Source: Ulva prolifera
Lineage: Eukaryota > Chlorophyta > Ulvophyceae > Ulvales > Ulvaceae
Direction: 5' to 3'
DNA length: 64,000 bases
NCBI GenBank assembly: GCA_023078555.1
Contig: JALAAN010000021.1
Span: forward strand, 124,001 to 188,000
This document shows positions 24,901-35,034 of this stretch, piece after piece. How positions within the stretch are numbered: the stretch's first letter is position 1; each line of letters begins with the position of its first letter. The notes beneath the pieces were generated by a model. That model made no database searches. It worked only from the letters and a program-made list of their open reading frames with translations, and had not been told where the DNA came from. Made by a program: the position numbers and the translations under genes.

Positions 24901-27253
24901 CCGCACTCGGGCTCGTATGGTATTGGCCCGCCCCACATGTTACCGCGCTCCAGCAGGGGCGCGTAGGCCTGGCAGCATGCGCTCGGCAATGAAGTCCCGC
25001 CCACACGTCCCCGCCCCCCCCCCCGCATTCCATCCCCCGCATGCAGCCCCACCGCGGTGCAGGCACCAACGTCATGATCCGCGCGCGGGCGGCGTTCGAG
25101 GTGTGCAAGTTCGCAAACGCCAACCTGACCGCCCTCGAGGACGGCGTCGACCGGCGGCAGATCTACGCCGAGGACGAAATCTCGGAGGACGTCGAGCTCG
25201 GCTCGCGCATGCATGCTTCGGGCTTCAAGTCGGTGTACATTGGCGAGAAACTCGCGACCGGAGAGGTGTTGTTGCCCCCCTTCACTGTCTGCACCCCACT
25301 ACTCACTTGACTCGCCCTGACCTCTCTTCAACATGTTGGATTGAATGCACTGCTCGTCGCTTGCAGTCCTTTGACAATCGTTGATCATACTTTGCGCAGA
25401 TGCGCACCCCTACCTGTTGTGTGATTGCAATGGAGAGATTCCAGGCTGCGCCGTCGCTCGTTTTCAATATATCAGCTTTCAACAGTCGAGGCAATCCAGA
25501 GATATGTCAGCTATATTACTGACTTCCGCAAAAAATGAGGTCGTGACGGTGGGTGCTTTCTTCAGGCACCAAGCTGCCCACAACATGCCCTTCAATCCTT
25601 GTGTTCAGCATCCTTGTGTTCAGCATGCCGTCCCCGACCCCCTTTCCGCGTTCATTCAATGTCAAATGCTCACGCTGGCTCTGCGTCGCAACCTTGCGCC
25701 CCGCCATGCAGGTGCCCCTGGATCTGCGCTCGGTGTGGCGGCAACGGCTGAGGTGGCTGAAGGGCAGCCACCTGTTCATCCTTGCACCCGGATCCGTCTT
25801 CTTCAAGAGCTCACCACATATGACCCTCTACCAGAAGGCCCTCTACTGGCTCTGCCCCGTCGCACACTTCGTACAGCTCTTCTTTGAGCCTGTCATCTTC
25901 ACCCTCCCCTTCCTCTGCCTCGTCATCGAGATCTGCCCCTACGGCATGGACCCCCTGCTCTTCTGGACCCACGTCGCGCACCTCGCCGGCACCTTCCTCT
26001 TCTCCGTCTACCACAGCAGCTTCGAGCGCATGCGCATCGCACTGTCTGCGAAGGGTGGCTACAGGGTGCTCTGGTTCACGTCGGTCAAGGCCTGCCTCAA
26101 CACGATCATGGTGCACACCGGCTGGAAGAAGTCCGGCCACTTCAAGTTCACTCCGAAGGCCGGAGTCGCTGCGGATGAAGCCGCCGTGTCTGGCGCGTTG
26201 TCGTCATCGCTCCTAGAGGACGAGAGTGAAGACGGTGGCAAGGGCGGCACAGGAAACGGCGGCAGCGGCGAGGGCGGGGACGCGAAGGCCGCGCCTCGGC
26301 GGAAGCCGTTCGCGCTGTCCAAGGTGCACGGCGCGCTGTCCAAGGTCACGGAGCTGCGCCGCCACGTGATGCCCCTCGACGGCACCCTCGATATCTGGAT
26401 CCTCCTGTTCTCGATGGGCCTGAGCCTCGTGGCCGCGGCGGTCGGCGTGAAGCGGCTGTTTGACCGTGATGCGCTGCTGCAGTGGGACGAGGGCCGCAAC
26501 GGCCTGATCTGGATTGGTGTCGTGTTTGCGCTTGTAGACGCGACGCCAGGGCTGCTCTTCCTCGGGTGCGCACACCCCCTTTGAGCCGACAGTGAAGTCG
26601 CTGCAATGCATGGCAGAGGCTGTTACCAGTACAGTGCTGTGCCGTCCCGCTATGCAAAGCGCCCTACTGCAGATCTCTCTTCAGTGAGGTGCAGAATAGA
26701 CGCGGGAAGTGCGGTTCGTGTGTGTTGCTTCCATCCCCCATTCTGCTGCATGTACCATTGCATGGCCGGAAAATATCCAGTTCCGTGTGAGTGCGCGATA
26801 GTCGCGGCTCGCCCGCCCGCCTGCGAGCCGTGCTGCAATGCAGAGGACCGTTCTCAACGACAGGGTCGACATTTGGGCGCCGCGTTGCCACGTCAAAACA
26901 ACGTTTCACGTCCGACGGTGCAGCCCCAGCATGCATTGCGGATGGGTGCCATTTCATATAGCCTCGGCAGGTTGACCGAGCTTCACACGTGCTTCTACCG
27001 TAAGCGATAGAGCGTGCGCGCTGGCAGCCTGGTTTGCTGCAGCATGGTTTCTTGAACCAGTTGGAGCTGGGGTGCAACTCACCACCGCAGATGGCATGCA
27101 TGCTGAGGATGCGTTGCGTGCAGGTATGCGGCGGTGTATGACTGTGCGCCGTGGCTGCTCAAGATCTGGGTGCCCTTCATCACCTTCTCGGTAGCTGCCG
27201 CCGTGACGCTGATTGAGATTCGTGTCGCGTATGGCTTCACCACCGGCGATTGA
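21934..27253 (+). CDS. BcsA/cellulose-synthase-like family 2 glycosyltransferase, copy 1
   Basis: A membrane processive beta-glycosyltransferase, most like bacterial-type cellulose synthase; glucan synthesis at the plasma membrane or Golgi is inferred and the product is not certain. Seven exons (21934-22258, 22496-23625, 23890-24100, 24361-24711, 25063-25265, 25712-26565, 27124-27253) join to 3204 nt, 1067 residues. Exon 1 alone encodes a ~108-residue helical domain. Exon 2 adds a ~250-residue Pro/Ser/Gly-rich linker, then two membrane segments (IFLALLAFFAYLTYAGV, YLVLVAEVFLGALGFYG). The catalytic domain shows VLVTTYTEP, CDDG (first Asp), KSANLNH, MDCDH (DxD), GTNVMIR, SEDVELG (the TED position, with Ser for Thr) and QRLRW (QxxRW). 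Several membrane segments follow, the last in the final exon. Intron 3 opens with a C run. It lies tail to tail with copy 2. Confidence 0.92.
24106..24125. repeat. Poly-C tract (20 bp) after an intron donor
   Basis: Twenty C directly after the donor GTGCA of intron 3 of glycosyltransferase copy 1. The equivalent intron of copy 2 has a matching tract on its own coding strand. Confidence 0.95.
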
Positions 27254-29479
27254 TCGCGTCTGCTTGGTCGCCGCACCCCCTAGGCGAAGTTTCACCATGC
27301 ACATCGTGGCTATTTAGGCGGGCGATGGCGGAGACACACCCCACGAGGGGAGGGGAAGCTGGACATCCCTGAGGTCGCCGAATGCAGACATGATACACCG
27401 ATGCGCCGGCTATGGCTGATGTGTGGAGCAAACAACGAAAACCATAGTAGGAAAGGTCCAACTGCGGATCCCGTTTTAACTGGCCCAACTTTTCTTCATC
27501 TGCTTCCTGCTTTCAGGGTTTTTTTTTACGTTATGATACAATCTTTGTGTGGCATTCTTTTTGCCCCAGCATGAGGATTTGCTGGGAGCTTGGCGACTTC
27601 CGATCAGAAGTTTGAGCGGCGCAGCTTACGAGACGCCTTTACATCATGATGGATTTCAGCCACATGCGGCATGTGCATGTGGTGGTGATCAGTCGGGCAC
27701 CCGTGTTTTCCTGCCACTTGCCCCTGCATTGCGCACGCCAGAGTCATCACGAGGCTGGACCTGAGGCTGCGCGTGAGTGCACCAGCTCCTGCGCATGCGC
27801 AGGAGCTGCGACACCCACATCGCTGTATCTGCCAGCACATGTCTATGTCATGCCGACATATCTGTTTCTAGGTTTGTGGGAAGTCGAGCCAGCAGAGTGT
27901 GCCGGCTGGCGACGGCCTCTTGCCGCCAAAGCCACGCAGTGCAAAGTGCGACGATCGGTTCGAATCACACGGCGGTCGGCTCAACGCCATTCCTTCATGC
28001 TGGCATTTGCCAGGCGATATTTGTGTACTATATTGTGGCGAAAGGTTGCGTACAAGCAGGTGGTATGCTTTTGTGCGCTGGGGTGTGATTGCGTTGTGCT
28101 GGGGCCGCCACATGTGGCTACCGCGCCAGACAATCAATGGCAGGCTGGGAACTGTAGTATATGTGTTGCAGCACACTTTCTCTCAGTGCTGTTGCTGGTC
28201 TCATGTAAATCTTGTCGTCATACGTGACAGGTTAATGTGGGGGCGGTGTGTGTCAGGCGGGCAGCTGAGTGCCATGCCAGTGCTCCAGGTGGGGCAGCAT
28301 GCATGTGTGCAGCCTGCATGTGTGCCGCCTCACGCAGCAGCTACTGCGTGAAGCGGATGTTGCCCGGAACGCAGGGATGCCGGCCTGGGGGCTGGAGTTA
28401 GTGTGTGTGGCAGATACCCAGCTCATCTGCCAGCCCGGAACATGTGGTTTTTTTGTGTGTCTGCCACGCTACATCCTCTTGCTGCAGCAGAAGTTCCTCG
28501 ACAGGCATGCACGTGAAGCCAGAAGCTGGTACTGCCCATGGGTGTGCCCGACAGCACAGACTCACCAGCGCATCAAAAGTGGCATTACATCGCAAAATCA
28601 CTGTCACCGACAATAGGATTAGGATGCAACATGCCAGAACCCTGCCGCTCGCAGCACATGCCTGCAGCACATGCATCCGCGAGTGTGCCTTCAGTGTGGT
28701 AGCAGTGGAGCACATACGCCAGCAGTGTGGGCCACCACCAATCAGGCCAGAGTACAACAGACAGCTATCATGTCAGCAGACTGAACACCGCCCGTAGCAG
28801 GCACAACGACTCTAACCAAGGTGATGTTGTCACGTCACCCGAGACTCCCGTAGGAGGGGCAGAAACCCTAAACAACGTGAATTTGTCATACACACGTCCC
28901 TGCTGGAGCGCTCGCTTCAAAAACATGCACAAAAAGGCCTGCAGACCGTTCCATTGAAGAGTCGATGCACGCGACCTGAACAGCGCTGTTGACAGCTGAC
29001 AAGCATGCTGCATCAGCCCGTAGGCAGATGATCGCTGTGCTTCTATTTGTGCAGCAGGCTGTCAAGAATACCACTAGTCCTCACCCCCACAAACCCGTGA
29101 ACACCCAAAAAGCGCCATGAACGCAGTGCTGCCATGGGGTCAAACATCATGCATCGGGCGACCTGAAGTCAAGCCCGTCCCTGGACAAATGGTTCCCTGT
29201 CCCTCTATCCCTGCAGCATTGCACTACCTACAGTAGTGTCTAGTTCTCGTCCTGGGGCGCAGGCTGCGCCTTGCGAGTGCGGACTGAACGTTGCCTGTAC
29301 ACATGCGGCCACAAGTTCTCCAAGTCAACTGTCTATGCCCGAACAGGATCAGATGAATTCCGGTCTATCCTACTCTTATGCCCGCCCCGACCAAAATACT
29401 TCGCCCAGCTGGGGGCATGGGCCGGGGGTTCAGGCGTGACCTGCTGGATGTGGTCACCCGAAGATTCCACCAGGGTCAA
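27254..29479. other. Spacer between the two convergent glycosyltransferase genes
   Basis: This 2.2-kb spacer is the centre of the inverted duplication. No supportable gene is seen. The halves immediately next to the two stop codons do not look like mirror images, so the duplicated unit seems to end near the genes' 3' ends. A short near-palindrome (CTCCTGCGCATGCGCAGGAG) lies at about 27785-27805. Confidence 0.5.
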
Positions 29480-32400
29480 TCACTCGCCGGTGACGAAGCC
29501 GTATCCGACTCGGACTTCAATGGCGGTAACCGCGGCAGCTGTCAAGAAGGTGACAAGGGGCACCCAGATCTTGAGCAGCCACGGCGCACAGTCGTACACC
29601 GCCGCATACCTGCACGCAACGCATCCTCAGCATGCATGTACATGGCCGACCCTGTGCACCGCATGGCGACCCCTAACGTCAACAGCATGCGTTGCGGGCG
29701 GCTGCGTGACCTGGAGCTGGCGAACGGATGGGGACTGGGATGCGACGGGTGAGCATGACCAACATGCATCGCAGAGAGAATGTGATTGGGAGACCCAGTC
29801 GCACAGATGGGCAATGCATGTCGTGCCGGACAGTTGCATGTGTCACTTCCACAACGTGTACTGCCAAGTAGGAACACCAGCCGCCGCGGCCTGCGGTTTC
29901 TGGAATGAAAACAATACAGCGCCGGTCGGGCGAGTGGACAGAGATTTGCGCACCCGAGGAAGAGCAGCCCCGGCGTCGCGTCCACAAGCGCAAACACGAC
30001 GCCAATCCAGATCAGGCCGTTGCGGCCCTCGTCCCACTGCAGCAGCGCATCACGGTCAAACAGCCGCTTCACGCCGACCGCCGCGGCCACGAGGCTCAGG
30101 CCCATCGAGAACACGAGGATCCAGATATCGAGGGTGCCGTCGAGGGGCATCACGTGGCGGCGCAGCTCCGTGACCTTGGACAGCGCGCCATGCACCTTTG
30201 ACAGCGCGAACGGCTTCCGTGCCGGCGCGGCCTTCGTGTCGCTGCAGCTGCCGTCGGTGCCCGCGCCGTCCTTGCCGCCGCTGTCCTGTTCGGTCGAACT
30301 CTTGCCCTGCGAGAGGGAGGAGGACAACGCGCCCGTCACGGCCGCCTCCTCCGCAGACACCCCGGCCTTTGGTGTGAACTTGAAGTGGCCAGGGTTCTTC
30401 CAGCCGGTGTGCACCATGATCGTGTTGAGGCAGGCCTTGACCGACGTGAACCAGAGCACCCTGTAGCCACCCTTCGCGGACAGTGCGATGCGCATGCGCT
30501 CGAAGCTGCTGTGGTAGACGGAGAAGAGGAAGGTGCCGGCGAGGTGCGCGACGTGGGTCCAGAAGAGCAGGGGGTCCATGCCGTAGGGGCAGATCTCGAT
30601 GACGAGGCAGAGGAAGGGGAGGGTGAAGATGATGGGCTCAAAGAAGAGCTGGATGAAGTGTGCGACGGGGCAGAGCCAGTAGAGGGCCTTCTGGTAGAAG
30701 GTCATGTGGGGCTGGCGCTCGAAGAAAACGGAGCCGGGCGCGAGGATGAAGAGGTGGCCACCCTTCAGCCACCGCAGGCGTTGCCGCCACATCGAGCGCA
30801 GATCAAGGGGCACCTGCATGATAGGAATGAGTCAGATGTCAGAGAAACGATGCTGGTGCCCCCAAGCGCATGCATGTGCATGGGTTGTGTGAAGTGATGC
30901 TACGGCATTCGGCTTACACCTCTCTCGATTGATGTGGGAGCGGGGTGTGGTCTCTAGAGTCAACACAATGACATACACCAGTGCTGTTGTTTCCACGGAA
31001 AAGAGAAGCAATATCTAATTGTCATGTAATGACAGACCATCACGTTCACATGCATCCGGCGAGCATACGTACGCTACAATGCCAATTGAAGGACTCAGTC
31101 GGAGGCGATACACGATCATGATTACCCGATGCACGTGCGACCAAGATGGGCAAACGGGGAGAACAAAAGCCGGAGGCCGCACCTCTCCAGTGGCGAGCTT
31201 CTCGCTGATGAAGATTGACTTGTAACCCGAGGCATGCATGCGCGACCCGAGCTCGATGTCCTCCGAGATTTCGTCCTCAGCGTAAATCTGCCGCCGGTCG
31301 ACGCCGTCCTCGAGCGCGGTCAGGTTGGCGTTGGCGAACTTGCACACCTCAAACGCGGCCTTGGCGCGAATCATGACGTTGGTGCCTGCACCGCGGCGGG
31401 GTGCGCTTGTTTGGTTCGGGGGCGTATGTGGCCGTTCTCCGCAGGGCCATGCTGCAGCGGTGGCAAGACCAGGGCAGTCTCCGTAAAAGCAGTGGGCGTT
31501 GGGCTCACGTCAAGCATGGTTGAGGCATGCATGTATGTATTGGCACGTTGCTGTCTAAGTTGGGACATCGACAGCTTCGAGCCAGACGCTCCACAGTGAA
31601 CCGCCCTCCGTTAAATCGACGCCAAAAGCAAACGACTAGACAACAACAACAAAAATGCGGCAGTGTCTACACACAGCAGGCAAGAGGTAAGACGGCGAGG
31701 CTATGGGCTGCACACCGGTGATGTAGCACATGCCTGCGCCGAAGCAATACGGCATCTTGGAGAACATGAAGTCCGCGTTGGCGCTGTCAAACGCGTCGGG
31801 AAACACGAGGTTGTGGAACCACTGCGGCACGAGCGTCACCGCGACGGCCTCATCGAGCATGCATGGGCCCATCATGTTGAAGATCTCCGGCTTGCACATG
31901 TGGTCACAGTCCATGACCATGAAGATGTCTTTGGCGGGGATCTCGGCGGCGCTGCGAACGGTGGGGAAGATCTTGCTCAGCACGACATGGTTCAGGTTCG
32001 CCGACTTGCCGTTGAGCTGGCCGGGGCGCTTCACGCGGTCGCCGATGTAGAAGACGTTGGTGTGGCCTGCACACAGCACGCAGCATGGGGGTGTGGACGG
32101 TCGTGCTGCTAACATTGAATGACTGTGTCAGCGTCCACGTTGTAGTGCTTCCACCGGCTCAGTGCAAGTCCGCAGAGCGCGGCAGCATGCACCACGGCGC
32201 TGACCAGCTGCACAGGCACCGGGTGTGGGAGACGCTACAGTTGCACAAACATAGCCATGCAGCGGCACGAAGGGGGCGGAAATTCTGCTGAATTGTTGGC
32301 TACAACTGGAGGAGGGGGGGGGGGGGGGGGGGGGGGGGGGATTGTCGCACCGAGGACGCGCAGCTCCTCAACCATGGCGCGCTTCTTCGGGCCCTCGCTC

Positions 32401-34409
32401 TTTGCGTGGCCGTCGTCGCACACGTACAGCACCTTCTCCATGTACACCGGCTCGGGGGCCACGAGGAGGCGGATGAGGCACTCCCGCACCGTGTCCGCGG
32501 GCTCCGTGTACGTCGTCACCATCACGTGCACCGTCTGCCGCACGCCGGCCACCGCCACATCCTGCAGGCCACGCAGCGCAGTCCACCACGTCGAACTGTA
32601 CGGTCAAACTAAACGCATCAAAAGCAGGTAAGAAAAACCTCATGGCGGAACGGTGCTAGACGAACCAGAAGTCATCCACAGCACACAGCGTGACGAGGCC
32701 AGCACACAGCACACTATCTGTGAAGACCGCACCTCGCAGCAGCGCGTGGGCCCTGCGCGCTGCGCCGTACGTGGCATGGAAGACGAGCGGGCGCACCTCG
32801 GCCATGGTGCGCAGCGTGTCGGAGCCCATCGGGCTGAACTTGACGTTCTGCTTCCAGAACGTTTGCTGGCCGTAGAACCCTAGGCCGCCGAGGAAGATCT
32901 CCGCGGAGAGCACGATGTAGGAGTAGAGCACGCTGATGTTCTGCTGGGTGTAGTCGGACGTCTTCCCGGAGATGAGGTAGTACAGCCGCACCGCGATGTA
33001 CGCGAGGTAGGCAAAGAACGCGAGCAGCGCGAGCAGGATGTGGTCCCAGCGCGTCTGCACGGTCACGTCCACGTGTCGGTGCGGCAGCTGCCGGCGCAGC
33101 TGCGCGTTGGCCTTGTGGTACGGCCCCGGTTCAAGTGGACCTGACACGGTAGGGTACCCGAGGATCTGCGAATGCGATGCGCCGCCGGGTGTGCCGCCGG
33201 CAGAGGGCACGAGGTCGATCGACATGCTGCCATCGACTGTGTTCGCAGCTGCGAGCGCCAACGCGCCTTTCTCGGCCGGGAACGCGGAGCCGAAGGGGCC
33301 GGGGGGAACTCCCGGGAGGCTCGGGCTGTCATCTTGGCTCAGGCGTGCGGGGTGCATGACATGCCGCGGCGCTGCGCTGAACGCAGCCGTGCCGCGGCGC
33401 GGCGGGCGTGCGCTGAGGGTACGGTCTGCCGCCGGCACGGTGCTGGGCACGCTGCTCAGCTCACTCAGTACGTCTGCCTCCACAGCCCCCTCCTCCTCTG
33501 CCACACCCGGCGAGTTGATTCCCGCCACATCGTAGCCGTCTCGCGAGCCATGCCCGGGCCGCTCCCGCGCCTCCGCCACAGCATGCATCTTACCCTGACG
33601 GTACCCTGACGACAGGGACAGGCGTGACCCGCCGACTCGCTCCGCGGCAGCATGAGTGCCGGGCTGCGGGGAGCGCGGCTGGTTGGGTTGGATAGCGCCG
33701 GGTAGGGTTTCGGACTGTGGTGTGAGAGGGGTTCCTGGGGCGGATTGCTGCGACAGCGGGATTGTCGCGCTGATGTGGGCTTGCGCTTCCTCACTCGTGT
33801 CAAGATTGATCGCGTCTGCATGCATGCGTCAGCGTATTGATGCCATACCGCCACGTCACGCCCTGTGATTGCGTGGCCACCCGTGTCCATCATGCATATA
33901 ACCATACGGCAGAGTCCCGCTCAAGGTAGAGCAGATGTCTGCTGGCCCGGGACGCGGATGCATGCATGTTAACGGTACGAATGTCAAGGACGCAGGCCGT
34001 TGCATGGCAGACCACCACATCATACTACCGGCTTTGCAATCAAAAGCAGTGATCGGAAAGTCCGCTTGTGGGCTGGGTGCGCACGCATGATGTCGAGGTC
34101 GGAGATGATGCGGCGCGCATTGCCGGCCGTCACGCCGAGCAGGTCCCACATGTCCCGATTGACGCAGTCGGTGTTGGCAAACTGCAGCGGCGGCAGCTGG
34201 AAGCGCAGGTACAGCGCGACGTTGTCGACGGTGGTGCAGCCGGAGCGGCGCAGAAATTTGCGCGCGCCCCCCTTCGACACCCCCCGCGCGCGCAGCCACG
34301 CCGTCACCTCAGTTCTGCTTGTGGGCTGGCCTTTGCTGTCATGAATTGGCAGCCGCTGCCGCACGTCCGCCCGCGGCATGGGGTTGGTGCGTGGAGCGTA
34401 TGGATCCAT
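29480..34409 (-). CDS. BcsA/cellulose-synthase-like family 2 glycosyltransferase, copy 2
   Basis: This is a paralogue of the gene at 21934-27253, in inverted orientation. Minus-strand exons 34409-34085, 33815-32797, 32561-32351, 32066-31716, 31385-31183, 30813-29954 and 29609-29480 give 3099 nt, 1032 residues. Exons 1, 3, 4, 5 and 7 match copy 1 exactly in length (325, 211, 351, 203, 130). Exon 2 is 111 nt shorter, in the low-complexity linker, and exon 6 is 6 nt longer. All catalytic motifs are intact: CDDG, KSANLNH, MDCDH, GTNVMIR, SEDIELG, QRLRW. Cytosolic loop and membrane segments align residue by residue, whereas introns and the linker have diverged. Both copies therefore look functional and are under protein-level constraint. 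Donors are mostly GTGCG; acceptors are ATGCAG or TGCAG. Confidence 0.92.
32314..32340. repeat. Poly-G tract (27 bp), poly-C on the gene strand
   Basis: It lies ten bases after the donor of intron 3 of glycosyltransferase copy 2, the same place as the poly-C tract in copy 1. Confidence 0.95.
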
Positions 34410-34608
34410 CGAGCGTGGGCAAGCTGAGTGGCGGGCTCCTGAACTGTCCGCAGCAGCCTGCAACTAGAGATGCCTGCAGCAGAACACATGCGGTCGCTGC
34501 TGATGAGCGTGCAATACCAGCTGCACCTGCAGGCTCTCGGCCCTCATGTGCCCTCATGATCAGGTGCGGTCCCACCACTTCCACGGCGGCGTCGAGTAGT
34601 GCATCAGT

Positions 34609-34707
34609 TACAAAAGAGCAGTTTCACAAAAGAGTGAACGGGAGAAGACAAACCCTGAGAAAACAACCAGCTACATGTAGCTGGTTGGTTCTTTTGCAAA
34701 AGAGTGA
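34609..34707. repeat. Fold-back repeat fragment with 24-bp perfect palindrome
   Basis: It begins TTACAAAAGAG, contains ACAAAAGAGTGAACGGGAGA, which is shared with the inverted repeat at 38316, and has a perfect palindrome at 34664-34687 centred on ACATGT. A second CAAAAGAGTGA follows at about 34696. It looks like a decayed miniature transposon of the same family as the 38.3-kb element. Confidence 0.75.
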
Positions 34708-34946
34708 GTTGAGTACTGCATTGGACCTACTTTTATTTTCGGCCAGTGCGTAGTCGGGTGAGCGCTTGCATGGCATTCATGCGTGCCATATGGCAAATCG
34801 AGGTGTCGTGACATCAGTTTCGTTTGCGCGGCAGGTGTGTCGCAGGCAGTTCCAGAGTTGGCGCCTGCTCTGGGTCGTCATGGTCCGCATCACGGCATGT
34901 GACTCGAATTCGAAAGGGAACTGGTGACAGGTGTACGTAGCTATAG

Positions 34947-34947
<1 letters not shown>

Positions 34948-35032
<85 letters not shown>
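34948..35032. repeat. (AT)n microsatellite, about 85 bp
   Basis: An almost uninterrupted AT dinucleotide run. Length is probably polymorphic and may be wrong in the assembly. Confidence 0.97.

Positions 35033-35034
<2 letters not shown>

Noticed and set aside
27950..27990. GGTTCGAATCAC on the plus strand, like a tRNA T loop
   Set aside because: The upstream 60 bases do not form an A box or cloverleaf at the right spacing.
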